64,000 nt of DNA from Halorubrum halophilum (GTDB lineage: Archaea > Halobacteriota > Halobacteria > Halobacteriales > Haloferacaceae), in contig NZ_BBJP01000030.1 in NCBI RefSeq assembly GCF_000739595.1, positions 1 to 64,000 on the forward strand, read 5' to 3'. The notes beneath the pieces were generated by a model. That model saw only the letters and a list, made by a program, of their open reading frames with translations, was not told where the DNA came from and ran no database searches. Positions within the stretch are counted from its first letter, which is position 1, and the number at the start of each line of letters is the position of its first letter. Of the stretch, positions 51,385-59,840 are shown in pieces. The translations under genes were made by a program, and so were the position numbers.

Positions 51385-51498
51385 ATGAGTGCGCAGACAC
51401 CATCCGGAGAACGACTCGTCGAGTGGGCACAGCTGGTCGACGAGAATGTCCCGGACGAGGTTCGAGAGGCCCGAGAGGAGCGGTCCGGCGACTGTTAA
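51385..51498 (+). CDS. Possible 37-residue small protein
   Basis: An ATG opens MSAQTPSGERLVEWAQLVDE, continuing through NVPDEVREAREERSGDC to TAA. It is acidic and largely helical in prediction, as expected for a haloarchaeal protein, and lies about 28 bases after TTAATACG, a possible TATA box. It resembles the short acidic proteins found next to DNA-binding antitoxins, but no family is clear. It ends 52 bases before hef. Confidence 0.4.
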   Translation: MSAQTPSGERLVEWAQLVDENVPDEVREAREERSGDC

Positions 51499-51550
51499 CT
51501 TTCACCCCGCTTCGCGAAGGCTTTAGGCCGGTGCCGGCCAAGAGCCGTCG

Positions 51551-54037
51551 ATGGCGACCGAGGCCGCCGGCATCGATAGACCCCTGCTCGTCGACGACTT
51601 CCTCCAGCGACGCCGCTACCAGCTCCAGCTGGCCGACGCCGCCGCCGACGAACACACCCTCGTCTGTCTCCCGACCGGCCTCGGCAAGACGACGGTCAGC
51701 CTGCTCGTCACCGCCGAGCGTCTCAACGAGGCGGGCGGGAAGGCGCTCTTCTTGGCCCCCACCAAACCCCTTGTCCAGCAGCACGCCGACTTCTACCGCG
51801 AGGCGCTACAGATTCCGGACGACGATATCGTCGTGTTCACCGGCGACGTGAAGCCGGACGACCGCGCCGCGCTCTGGGACGACGCGCGGATCGTGATCGC
51901 GACCCCGCAGGTCGTCGAGAACGATCTCGTCGGCAACCGGATCTCGCTTCGCGACGTGACCCACTGCACTTTCGACGAGTGCCACCGCGCGACGGGCGAC
52001 TACGCGTACGTCTACATCGCGGAGCGCTACCATGCCGACGCGGCCGACCCGCTCGTCACGGGGATGTCGGCCTCGCCCGGCGGCGACACCGAGGAGATCG
52101 AGACGGTCTGCGAGAACCTCGGGCTCGCGAACGTCGAGGTGATGACCGAGGCGGACGCCGACGTCGACGAGTACACCCACGACACCGACGTGCAGTGGGA
52201 GCAGGTGACGCTCCCCGACGAGGTATTAGACATCCGCGACGCGCTCAACGAGGTGATCACCGACCGGCTGGAGAAGCTGAAGTCGCTGGGCGTGACGAAC
52301 ACGACGAACCCCGACCTCTCGCAGAAGGACCTCAACAAGATGCGGGGGCAGCTGAAGCAGATGATGGACAACGACCAGTCGGACGGGTACAAGGGGATGA
52401 GCACCCACGCCGAGGTGATGAAGCTCCGCCGCGCGACCGAACTGGTCGAGACGCAGTCGGTCGAGTCCGTCCGGCGCTACTTCGAGCGCCAGCGCGAGGC
52501 CGCCCGGTCGTCGGGCGCCTCGAAGGCGAGCCAGCGCATGGTCGCGGACCCCAAAGTGAGAGAAGCGATGCGGAAGGCCGAGTCGTTCGACGGGCTCCAC
52601 CCGAAGTTCTCGAAGGCCCGGATCCTCTTGGCCGAAACCCTCGGGATCAACGAGGGCGAGCGCGCCATCCTGTTCACGGAGTCCCGCGACACCGCCGAGG
52701 CGCTCGTGGAGTTCCTCTCCGCCAGCTTCGACGTCCGCAAGTTCGTCGGGCAGGGCGACAAGGAGGGATCCGACGGGATGAGCCAGAAGCAACAACAGGA
52801 GACGCTCGACGAGTTCAAGGCCGGCAAGTTCGAGGTGCTCGTCTCAACGTCGGTCGCGGAGGAGGGGCTCGACGTGCCCGAGGTCGATCTGGTCTGCTTC
52901 TACGAGCCGGTTCCGACCGCGATCCGCTCGATCCAGCGCAAGGGCCGGACCGGCCGGCAGGCCGAGGGGAAGGTCGTCGTCCTGATGGCCGAGGACACCC
53001 GCGACGAGGCGTTCTTCTGGATCTCGCGCCGCCGCGAGAAGAAGATGGCCAGCCAGCTGACCGAGCTGAAGGAGGCCACCGACGACATCGAAGAAACCGT
53101 TGGCGACGACGGGCAGGCCGGCCTCGACGCGTTCTCTGGGGGATCTGCCGAGGACGATGTCGGTGCGAAAGCCGACGAGAGCTCGCCCGACAGCGACGAG
53201 AATAGCGCCGACGCTGACGACAGCGACGACACCGACGACACCGGCGACGCCGGTCTCACCGACTTCGCGGAAGAGGCACAAAACGGGAGCAGGACGAGCG
53301 ACGATGCTGACGAGGCGAGCGACGAGGTCGAAGCGAACGACACCGACAGCGACGACGACGCTGTCGTCGCCACCGCCGGCGTCGACGAGGGCGTCGAGGT
53401 CGTCGTCGACCAGCGCGAGCTCGACTCCACCATCGCGAAGGACCTCTCGACGCGCGACGGGCTCGTCACCCGGCTGGAGACGCTCGCGGTCGGCGACTAC
53501 GTGCTCTCCGACCGCGTCGCCGTCGAGCGCAAGTCGGCGGCGGACTTCGTCGACTCGATGCTCGACTCCGATCGGTCGATGTTCGAGCAGGTCGGCGAGC
53601 TCTCGCGGGCGTACGCCCGCCCCGTGATGGTCGTCGAGGGGACGAACCTCTACGGCCAGCGCGACATCGACCCGAACGCGATTCGCGGCGCGCTCGCGTC
53701 GCTCGCCGTCGACTTCGACGTGAGCGTCCTCCGCACCGAGGGCGAGGAAGACACCACCGAACTGCTCGCGACCATCGCCAAGCGAGAGCAGGAGACGCGC
53801 GACCGCGAGGTGAGCGTCCACGGCGAGAAGACGACGAAGACCCGCGCGGAACAACAGGAGTACGTCGTCTCCTCCATCGCCGACATCGGGCCGGTCACCG
53901 CGCGCACCCTGCTGGAGCACTTCGGCACCGTGGAGGCCGTGATGACCGCACCCGAGGACGACTTACTGGAGGTCGACGGCGTCGGCCCGGTGACCGCGGA
54001 GCGCATCCGCGAGGTCGTCGGGAGCGAGTACGAGTAG
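51551..54037 (+). CDS. hef: Hef helicase-nuclease
   Basis: An 828-residue archaeal Hef, which acts on stalled replication forks and is related to FANCM and XPF. The N-terminal DEAH-type helicase has Walker A LPTGLGKTT near residues 40-48 and DECH in TFDECHRATGDYAYVYIAER. SF2 motif VI is IQRKGRTGRQAEG. The C-terminal ERCC4 nuclease has the GDxnERKxxxD motif in VGDYVLSDRVAVERKSAADF. Two helix-hairpin-helix motifs end the protein (ADIGPVTARTLLEHF, VDGVGPVTAERI). An acidic linker of about 110 residues separates the halves. Confidence 0.96.
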   Translation: MATEAAGIDRPLLVDDFLQRRRYQLQLADAAADEHTLVCLPTGLGKTTVSLLVTAERLNEAGGKALFLAPTKPLVQQHADFYREALQIPDDDIVVFTGDVKPDDRAALWDDARIVIATPQVVENDLVGNRISLRDVTHCTFDECHRATGDYAYVYIAERYHADAADPLVTGMSASPGGDTEEIETVCENLGLANVEVMTEADADVDEYTHDTDVQWEQVTLPDEVLDIRDALNEVITDRLEKLKSLGVTNTTNPDLSQKDLNKMRGQLKQMMDNDQSDGYKGMSTHAEVMKLRRATELVETQSVESVRRYFERQREAARSSGASKASQRMVADPKVREAMRKAESFDGLHPKFSKARILLAETLGINEGERAILFTESRDTAEALVEFLSASFDVRKFVGQGDKEGSDGMSQKQQQETLDEFKAGKFEVLVSTSVAEEGLDVPEVDLVCFYEPVPTAIRSIQRKGRTGRQAEGKVVVLMAEDTRDEAFFWISRRREKKMASQLTELKEATDDIEETVGDDGQAGLDAFSGGSAEDDVGAKADESSPDSDENSADADDSDDTDDTGDAGLTDFAEEAQNGSRTSDDADEASDEVEANDTDSDDDAVVATAGVDEGVEVVVDQRELDSTIAKDLSTRDGLVTRLETLAVGDYVLSDRVAVERKSAADFVDSMLDSDRSMFEQVGELSRAYARPVMVVEGTNLYGQRDIDPNAIRGALASLAVDFDVSVLRTEGEEDTTELLATIAKREQETRDREVSVHGEKTTKTRAEQQEYVVSSIADIGPVTARTLLEHFGTVEAVMTAPEDDLLEVDGVGPVTAERIREVVGSEYE

Positions 54038-54080
54038 CTTCGATCGACGGTACGAACGGAAACAGCGGCGAAAGGATCAT

Positions 54081-54098
54081 GTATACGAGGTAGTATAC
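54081..54098 (+). promoter_or_regulatory. Possible VapB operator
   Basis: GTATACGAG is repeated at 54081-54089 and 54093-54101, 12 bases apart, just before the antitoxin ATG. GTATAC is itself a palindrome. Antitoxins of this type repress their own promoter, so these are likely sites. Confidence 0.5.
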
Positions 54099-54106
54099 GA
54101 GAAGAC

Positions 54107-54319
54107 ATGAGCAAGAGCATCCGCGTCGACGAGGAGACACACGCCGCGCTCGCGTCGCTGAAAGGCGACGACGAGACCTTCGACGATCTGCTGACGCGGT
54201 TGCTTCGCGAGCGCCGCGAGGAGATCCGGTCCGGGGCCGGTCTGTGGGAGGGAAGTGACGCGCCTGAGCGCGCCCGAGAGAAACGCCGGGAGATGAAACG
54301 CGGGGTCGACTCGCGGTGA
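54107..54319 (+). CDS. vapB: VapB-type antitoxin
   Basis: A 70-residue antitoxin starting MSKSIRVDEETHAALASLKG, a ribbon-helix-helix-like DNA-binding segment, then FDDLLTRLLRERREE. The basic C-terminus (ERAREKRREMKRGVDSR) would wrap the toxin. It is expected to neutralise VapC and repress its own operon. It overlaps the toxin start by GTGA. Confidence 0.88.
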   Translation: MSKSIRVDEETHAALASLKGDDETFDDLLTRLLRERREEIRSGAGLWEGSDAPERAREKRREMKRGVDSR

Positions 54320-54708
54320 CCCTATACGACAGTAGCGTCCTCATCGATTACCTCGCGGGACGGTCCCCCGCCGTCGAATACGTCGAGTCTCACGCCGACG
54401 AGCGTGCGGTCGCACCGCCGCTCGTGCTGTTCGAAGTGTATCAAGGAGAGGTGTTCAAGTCGGGATCGACAGACCTCGGCGCGGTCGACGAGGCGCTGGA
54501 CTGGATAGATGTGATCGACACGTCGGCGGCAGTCGCTCGTGAAGCGGCGGTACTTCAGGATGCGCTCCGTGATCGGGGAGATCCCCTCGCGGCCCGCGAC
54601 GCTTTCATCGCGGGGGCCGCCGTCGCACAGGACGAACGGCTCGCCGTGTCGGACACCGACTTCGACGTCGACGGGATCCGTGACGCTCTCGACGTCGATT
54701 TCGTCTGA
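54316..54708 (+). CDS. vapC: VapC-type PIN-domain toxin
   Basis: A 130-residue PIN ribonuclease starting at a GTG, MTLYDSSVLIDYLAG. The acidic site includes Asp5, a Glu in LVLFEVYQGEVF, and the Asp residues in DPLAARDAFIAG and SDTDFDVDGI. It cuts RNA, tRNA in known members, when released from VapB. The pair is a type II toxin-antitoxin system beside hef; there is no sign that it forms part of a larger island. Confidence 0.9.
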   Translation: MTLYDSSVLIDYLAGRSPAVEYVESHADERAVAPPLVLFEVYQGEVFKSGSTDLGAVDEALDWIDVIDTSAAVAREAAVLQDALRDRGDPLAARDAFIAGAAVAQDERLAVSDTDFDVDGIRDALDVDFV

Positions 54709-54714
54709 GGAGGC

Positions 54715-55803
54715 TCAGTCGAACCCGCTCACCAGCGTCACGACCCACTGGCCGAGATCGTACTCCGCCCGGACCTCCACGCACGTCACCCACTTCACCC
54801 ACTGGAACCCCCGGCGATCGGGCGCGACCAGCCGCGCGGGCGCGCCGTGGCCGTGGCTCAGTCGCTCGCCGCCGACGTGGGTCGCGAGCAGCACGTCCTC
54901 GGCCTCGTCGAGCGGGAGGCTCCAGCGGTAGCCCGTCACCGACGTGAACCGGACGTAGGCCGCATCGGCGTCGGTTCCCCCGGCCGCGTCGAGCAGGTCG
55001 CCGACGCGGGTCCCGCCCCACTCCTGAACCGTGTACCACCCGCTGGTGCAGTCGAGCAGCGCCTCGGTTTCGTGGCCGGCGGCGAGTTCGTCGGCGGTCA
55101 GATCGACCGGCTCGCTCACGAGTCCGTCAACCGTCAGCCGATAGTCGTCCCGGTCGATCGGGGCGGGGTCGTCGGCGACCCACGAGGTGATCGGGAACGC
55201 GGCGTTCCCCTCACCCTCCCGCGGCTGCGACCCGGTGAATCGCCGATCTGCGCCGGCGATGTCGAGCAGGTCGTTGACGCCCTGCTGGAGGCGGTACGTC
55301 GCCGCCCCCGCGGCCAGCAGGACGGTGTATCGGACCGCGGTTCGGCGGCGCTCGAAGTCGACCCGCCGGGAGGGCCGGAACCGGGTCGCTGCGTGCGCGG
55401 CCACGAGCGGGACCAAGGCGAGCCCGAACCCGACGTGGACGGAGAGGAGCGTCCAGTACGAGAGCCGCACGTCGAGCCCGAACACCCACGCGATTCCGGT
55501 CGCGAGCGCACCGAGCGCGGCGACGAGCGTCAGGACGGACAGCGCGGTCGACGGCTGCCAGAGGCCGGGGTCCGTGAGCCGGTGGCGGACCCGCGCGAGC
55601 TTCCACGCGAGCAGGGCGATAATTCCGATTCCGAGCGCACGGTGGAACCAGAAGAGCGGCCATCCTTCGGGAACGCTGACGGTAAAGGAGACCAGCCCCG
55701 TCGCCGCCTCGGCGACAACGAACGCGAACAGCGACCAGTCGACCGCGCGCGGCGGCGGCTCGAACCGGTCGAGCGCCTCGCCGATCAGGGATCGCGCACC
55801 CAT
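54715..55803 (-). CDS. Membrane b-type cytochrome/molybdopterin oxidoreductase fusion
   Basis: A 362-residue protein. The N-terminal half has four to five membrane helices with conserved His residues (WFHRALGIGI, LSVHVGFGLALVPLVAAHAA), like a haem-binding cytochrome b domain. The C-terminal half is a sulfite-oxidase-type molybdopterin domain with Cys252 in ALLDCTSGWYTVQEW and LSHGHGAPARLVAPDRRG. It resembles a fusion of the bacterial MsrP-MsrQ pair in one chain, which points to electron transfer from the membrane to a sulfur or similar substrate. It is unlike the molybdopterin protein at 42.7 kb, which has no clear haem His. Confidence 0.85.
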   Translation of the reverse strand: MGARSLIGEALDRFEPPPRAVDWSLFAFVVAEAATGLVSFTVSVPEGWPLFWFHRALGIGIIALLAWKLARVRHRLTDPGLWQPSTALSVLTLVAALGALATGIAWVFGLDVRLSYWTLLSVHVGFGLALVPLVAAHAATRFRPSRRVDFERRRTAVRYTVLLAAGAATYRLQQGVNDLLDIAGADRRFTGSQPREGEGNAAFPITSWVADDPAPIDRDDYRLTVDGLVSEPVDLTADELAAGHETEALLDCTSGWYTVQEWGGTRVGDLLDAAGGTDADAAYVRFTSVTGYRWSLPLDEAEDVLLATHVGGERLSHGHGAPARLVAPDRRGFQWVKWVTCVEVRAEYDLGQWVVTLVSGFD

Positions 55804-55871
55804 CTCGCCTGTGGTACGTGCTACCGAGACAAAAGGACACAGCTCGAACGCCCCGCGCTGCCGATCGCCGG

Positions 55872-56699
55872 CTACAGCTCGTACTCCTCGCCGTCCACCG
55901 CCAGCGGCTCCTCGAACGCCTCGTCGGGCGGGTAGTAGTGCGCGAGGTGGACGAGCCGGGTGCGCTCGGCGTTCAGCTCGTCGGCGAGCGCGAGCGCGCC
56001 CTCCCGAGTCATGTGTTTCGAACCGAACGTGCGGGGCACGCCGTCGGGCCCCTCGTGACGCCCGCCGATCGGGTGGTGCTCGCAGAGCGACGCCGGGACG
56101 ATGGCGTCGGCGAGCAGAAGGTCCGGATCAGCGAGCGCCTCGCGGGACCGCTCCGGGATGTCGTAGCTCGTGTCGCCCGTCAGCGAGAGCTTGGCTCCCG
56201 TCTCAGGGTCCTCGATCACGACGCCGAAACAGAGCAGCGGCGGGTGGTCGACAGGGACGAACCGGACCTCGAACCCGCACGTCTCGAAGGGCTCGAACGG
56301 GTCGCGGGAGTGGACGCCGATCCGATCTTCGAGGTAGTCGTACTTGTCGCGGATCGTCTCCGCGACGCTCTCGTCGGTGGCAGGGTCGGTCTCCGACGGC
56401 GCGTGGACCGGGAGCCCGTCGACGATTCGATAGACGTTGCCGAGCCCGTCGAGGTGGTCGAAGTGGATGTGCGTCACGAGCCCGGCGTCGGGCACCGAGA
56501 CGTCGTTGTCGAGGAACTGGCTCCGGAAGTCGGGGCTGAAGTCGACGAGCAGCGACTCGCCCGTGCGCTCGTTGGCGACGTGGACCGAGAATCGCGAGCG
56601 CGACACCCCCCGCTCGCGCGCCGCGGCGCAGGTGTCGCAGTCGCAGCCGACGGTCGGCGTCCCGGTCGTGTCGCCGGTGCCGAGGAGGGTGACCCGCAT
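55872..56699 (-). CDS. PhnP-like metallo-beta-lactamase fold hydrolase
   Basis: A 275-residue MBL-fold enzyme starting MRVTLLGTGDTTGTPTVGCD. CDCDTC near residues 19-24 is a zinc knuckle of the PhnP type and THIHFDHLDGLGN holds the di-metal ligands. DHPPLLCFGVVIED and LTGDTSYD follow. PhnP-type enzymes are cyclic phosphodiesterases. The ATG at 56699 is preferred to one 24 codons upstream. It is divergent from a deacylase gene 92 bases away. Confidence 0.85.
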   Translation of the reverse strand: MRVTLLGTGDTTGTPTVGCDCDTCAAARERGVSRSRFSVHVANERTGESLLVDFSPDFRSQFLDNDVSVPDAGLVTHIHFDHLDGLGNVYRIVDGLPVHAPSETDPATDESVAETIRDKYDYLEDRIGVHSRDPFEPFETCGFEVRFVPVDHPPLLCFGVVIEDPETGAKLSLTGDTSYDIPERSREALADPDLLLADAIVPASLCEHHPIGGRHEGPDGVPRTFGSKHMTREGALALADELNAERTRLVHLAHYYPPDEAFEEPLAVDGEEYEL

Positions 56700-56791
56700 C
56701 TCGGGTCGGGATCGACGGCCCACCGACTTAGCGTCCGTGATCGACCCACGCCCGCCCCGATATATAAGCACGTCAGGCGCGACGCTCCGGT

Positions 56792-57832
56792 ATGCACGAC
56801 GCTCGCGACCTCGTTCTCGCGCGGCTCCCCTCGGGAGTCCGGATCCGCACGACCGTTCACGTCTACGGCGAGGGGCGTCTCGTCGACGGCCCGGACGGGC
56901 CCGAACTCGGAGTTCCCGCCGACGGCGGCCCGGTCGTCTACGCGCAGGCGGCCCAGCACGGCCGGGAGGTGAACGGGACGGCGGTCCTCCGACGGCTCCA
57001 CGAGCGGCTGGCTGAGGCCGGCGAGGGCGCGGCTGGCGAGGACGCGGTCGACGCGGAGCTCGAAGGCACCCTCGTCACCGTCCCGGTCGCCGACCCGCTC
57101 ACCTTCGACCGCGTCTCGTACACCACGCCGGAGTCGCTCGACGCGATCCACTCGAACATGAACCGCTGCTGGCCCGGCGACGCCGACGGGACCCTCCACG
57201 AGCGAATGGCGGCCAGCCTCTGGACCTTCGCGAGCGCGGCGGACGCGGTGGTCGACCTCCACACCGGGTCGCCCGCGATGCTCACTCACGCGGTGTACAT
57301 GCGCGACGACGCGGCCTGCCGAGGCCTCGCGGAGGCGTTCGGCACCGACCTCCTGCTCGCGGAAGCGGCGGGAGACGAGGCGGACGCCGAATGGTCCGAG
57401 CGCGGCTTCGCGGGCAAACTCCGCGTCGCCGCCACCCGCGAGGGGGTCCCGACGATTACCCCCGAACTCGCGCACAGCCGCGAGATCGTCCCCGGGGCGG
57501 TCGATATCGGCGTCAGGGGGATGATCGGCGTGCTCCGGCACGAGGGGCTCCTGTCGGACAACCCCGCGCCGTGGAACGGCACGGTTGCGCGGAACCACCT
57601 CGGGCGCGTCGAGGCCGCGGACTCCGGGCTGTTCACCCCGGATCGGGGCCTGTCGATCGGCGACGAGGTCGAAGCGGGCGACCGGCTCGGCGTCGTTCAC
57701 GACCCCGCGACGTTCGAGCCGCTCCAGACCGCCGCGGCCGACCGCGACGGGATCGTCTACTCGATCGCCCGCGAGGCGACCGTGACCGCGGGCGCGACGC
57801 TCGTGGGCGTGGCCGAGCGACTGGAAGAGTGA
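56792..57832 (+). CDS. Succinylglutamate desuccinylase/aspartoacylase family protein
   Basis: A 346-residue zinc hydrolase of the AstE/AspA family. The metal ligands fall in AQAAQHGREVNG (His, Glu) near residues 50-61 and VVDLHTGSPAML near 152 (His). The C-terminal beta domain includes GDEVEAGDRLGVVHDP. Haloarchaeal members remove acyl groups from N-acyl amino acids or related metabolites; the substrate is not clear. The start is set by a TATA-like box TATATAAG at about 56760, so the mRNA is nearly leaderless. Confidence 0.85.
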   Translation: MHDARDLVLARLPSGVRIRTTVHVYGEGRLVDGPDGPELGVPADGGPVVYAQAAQHGREVNGTAVLRRLHERLAEAGEGAAGEDAVDAELEGTLVTVPVADPLTFDRVSYTTPESLDAIHSNMNRCWPGDADGTLHERMAASLWTFASAADAVVDLHTGSPAMLTHAVYMRDDAACRGLAEAFGTDLLLAEAAGDEADAEWSERGFAGKLRVAATREGVPTITPELAHSREIVPGAVDIGVRGMIGVLRHEGLLSDNPAPWNGTVARNHLGRVEAADSGLFTPDRGLSIGDEVEAGDRLGVVHDPATFEPLQTAAADRDGIVYSIAREATVTAGATLVGVAERLEE

Positions 57833-57864
57833 TCTGCGGTCGGAGAGAGGGTTCCGCTACCGGA

Positions 57865-58374
57865 TCAGGGCTGCCGCACTCGGATCTGTCCGTTCGCGTC
57901 GACGGTGACGAAGAGCCGGTCGCGCACCTCGCGTCCGCGGACCGCGTCGCCCGCGCGGTCGCCGATCGTCTTCATCAGGTCGGGCGCGGTCTGGTTCACC
58001 TTCACGCCCGCCTCGTCGCAGGCGTCGTACACACGCTTCGGCGCGTCGTAGAGATCGGTCCCCGCCTCGATCTCGACGCGGACCGGCGCTGCGAGCGCCT
58101 CCGCGAACGCGACCGTCTCGCGGGCGCTCGCCACGTTGTCGCGGGCACTGGCCTCGACGCTGGAGACGTTCGCGCGAGAGGTGCCGAGCCGGTCCGCGAT
58201 GTCGGACTGGCGGAGCCCCCGCTCCCGAAGAGCCAGCACCTCGGCCTGCCGGTGGGTGAGGACGCTCTCGTCCGCGTCGAATCCCGCGCGCTCCAACAGC
58301 GTCGCGGCGTCGACGTCGTCGGGGTCAGGCACGGTGTCGGGATCGGATCCGGGAGCCCCGTCGTCTGCGACCAT
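57865..58374 (-). CDS. Tfx family DNA-binding regulator
   Basis: A 169-residue regulator with a helix-turn-helix near residues 42-72 (THRQAEVLALRERGLRQSDI, GTSRANVSSVEAS), characteristic of the Tfx family. The C-terminal half (VEIEAGTDLYDAPKRVYDAC, DEAGVKVNQTAPDLMKTIGD) is the usual Tfx sensor or dimer region. In Methanothermobacter Tfx acts on the fmd molybdenum operon; here the target is unknown. Two molybdopterin oxidoreductase genes lie within this window, which is at least suggestive. Confidence 0.88.
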   Translation of the reverse strand: MVADDGAPGSDPDTVPDPDDVDAATLLERAGFDADESVLTHRQAEVLALRERGLRQSDIADRLGTSRANVSSVEASARDNVASARETVAFAEALAAPVRVEIEAGTDLYDAPKRVYDACDEAGVKVNQTAPDLMKTIGDRAGDAVRGREVRDRLFVTVDANGQIRVRQP

Positions 58375-58399
58375 ACACGATGTCAGGGGATGCGCGCTC

Positions 58400-58407
58400 A
58401 AAAAACG
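58400..58407 (-). terminator. T-tract terminator after TRAM gene
   Basis: On the minus strand CGTTTTTTGAG, a run of six T, lies about 115 bases after the TRAM gene stop and 26 bases before the Tfx gene. It could equally be part of the Tfx promoter, since it is at the TATA distance. Confidence 0.35.
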
Positions 58408-58519
58408 GGGGTTTCGGTGGGGGTCGGAAAGGAGGAGAACGGAACGGGACCTGGGGCGGCGGCGGCGGATCGGTAACGTCCGGACTGTCCGTGGGGTGGG
58501 GCCGTCTCCGGGATGCGGC

Positions 58520-59017
58520 CTACTTGCCCCAGAAGTTCTCGCGGCTGCCGAGCCGCTCGCGGTCGGGGCGGTCGCGGCGGCGATCGCCCTCCTCGTCTTC
58601 TTCGTCGGCATCCGCGTCGGTCTCGCCGGTGTCGTCGGTGTCGTCGCCGTCGCCCTCCGCGCCCTCGTCCGCCTCCGGATCGTCGGGGAGGCGCTCGACG
58701 ACCTCTTCCGCGGTCGCGTGGCTCGACTTCACCCGGTGGATCCGGACCTCGGCGCGCGCCGGGGGGAGCAGGCCGTCGACGAGGACGATGAAGCCGTCGT
58801 CGGTACGCCCCACGCCGGCGCCGCTCTCGTGGATGTCGTCGACCTCGACGACGACTTCCTCACCGGGCTGGACCGGCTGCTGTTTCAGCTCGTAAATGGG
58901 CATGTCGTAGTGGTTACACCACTCCGCGCCCCCCTTGTTGCCGTAGTGTTGACACCCCATCCCCTCGATTCGTTCGTCGAAACTGGGGCAGTCGTCGGCG
59001 AGTGGACAGTCCGCCAT
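58520..59017 (-). CDS. TRAM-domain RNA-binding protein
   Basis: A 165-residue protein. The N-terminus has Cys residues in MADCPLADDCPSFDERIEGM and GCQHYGNKGGAEWCNHYDM, a likely zinc site. A TRAM domain follows at about 55-115 (QPGEEVVVEVDDIHESGAGV onward). An acidic, then Arg-rich tail follows, ending RENFWGK. Haloarchaeal TRAM proteins bind RNA and may act as RNA chaperones. The ATG at 59017 is chosen since it starts the Cys-rich domain; one 25 codons upstream is possible. Confidence 0.8.
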   Translation of the reverse strand: MADCPLADDCPSFDERIEGMGCQHYGNKGGAEWCNHYDMPIYELKQQPVQPGEEVVVEVDDIHESGAGVGRTDDGFIVLVDGLLPPARAEVRIHRVKSSHATAEEVVERLPDDPEADEGAEGDGDDTDDTGETDADADEEDEEGDRRRDRPDRERLGSRENFWGK

Positions 59018-59143
59018 ACCGTAGGGGAGACCGGCCGCCATTGAAACGTTTTCGACTGGGCGGCCGTCGTATCCGGCATATCGGCCGCTCATCCGGGTGA
59101 GCGGCGGCTGGTTCGGTGTATTCGGCGACCCCTCACCCCCGGC

Positions 59144-59491
59144 TCACAAGAATTCCCGGACCTCCGAGTACCACATGTCGTGGTGGTCGACAGCGCCGAC
59201 CGCGTCCGCCACGTCGACCGCGATCGCGTGCCAGCAGCGCTCGGAAGGGTCGTCGGCGTCGAGGTTGTACGTCGCGTCCGCGCAGTTGCACTCGCCGTCT
59301 TCGACGACGTACTCGTCGTCGTGGCCGACGACGACGGTGAAATCGCGGTAACGCTTCACGCGCCCCTCGCCGACCGCCTCGATGGCGCGCTGCCCGCGGT
59401 CGCCGTGTTCGTCGACGACGGCCGCGGCGATCGGGCCGGTGAGCTCCCCGGCCTCCGCGATCGCCGCCTGCCAGTCGTCGACTGGCTCCAT
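59144..59491 (-). CDS. SWIM-like zinc protein
   Basis: A 115-residue acidic protein with a SWIM-like zinc site CNCADATYNLDADDPSERCW followed by HAI (CxC...CxH) near residues 69-91. The preceding beta segment FTVVVGHDDEYVVEDGE fits SWIM domains. It is compact and has no other domain. It is the second SWIM protein in the window, after 13.6 kb. Role unknown. Confidence 0.78.
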   Translation of the reverse strand: MEPVDDWQAAIAEAGELTGPIAAAVVDEHGDRGQRAIEAVGEGRVKRYRDFTVVVGHDDEYVVEDGECNCADATYNLDADDPSERCWHAIAVDVADAVGAVDHHDMWYSEVREFL

Positions 59492-59591
59492 GTCGCTCCC
59501 TTTTCGGGCGTTCGGTTAAACACCGTCGGTCAGGACGGGCCTCTCCCGCCCCGACGCGTGGTTTCAAGCCGCTCGCCCGCCTCCGTCCGCT

Positions 59592-59840
59592 ATGGCTGAG
59601 TCGTGTCCACACTTGGCGTATCGCGAGGCGGGCGAGGGGCGGTCGTTCGACGAGCCCCGCGCGTTCTGTACCGTGACGGAGTCGTTCGTCCAGCCCATGC
59701 GCGCCGACATCTGTAACGCGCGGTACGGCCTCGATCCGGCGGCGGACTGCGAGTTCTACGTCGAATCGGAGGCGGGATCGGAGACGGAGCCGGCGTCGGA
59801 GTCGTCTGACGAGAGCGAGACCGTCGACGCCGACCGATGA
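59592..59840 (+). CDS. Small Cys-containing protein
   Basis: An 82-residue acidic protein with four cysteines, ESCPHLAYR, AFCTVTESF, DICNARYGL and AADCEFYVE, which probably bind zinc. The C-terminal third is Ser/Glu-rich. Its stop overlaps the next gene start as ATGA. I do not recognise a named family. Confidence 0.72.
   Translation: MAESCPHLAYREAGEGRSFDEPRAFCTVTESFVQPMRADICNARYGLDPAADCEFYVESEAGSETEPASESSDESETVDADR

Noticed and set aside
51551-54708. A defence island built from hef and vapBC
   Set aside because: Hef is a housekeeping repair gene in haloarchaea and vapBC is a common solitary pair. No other defence genes are adjacent.
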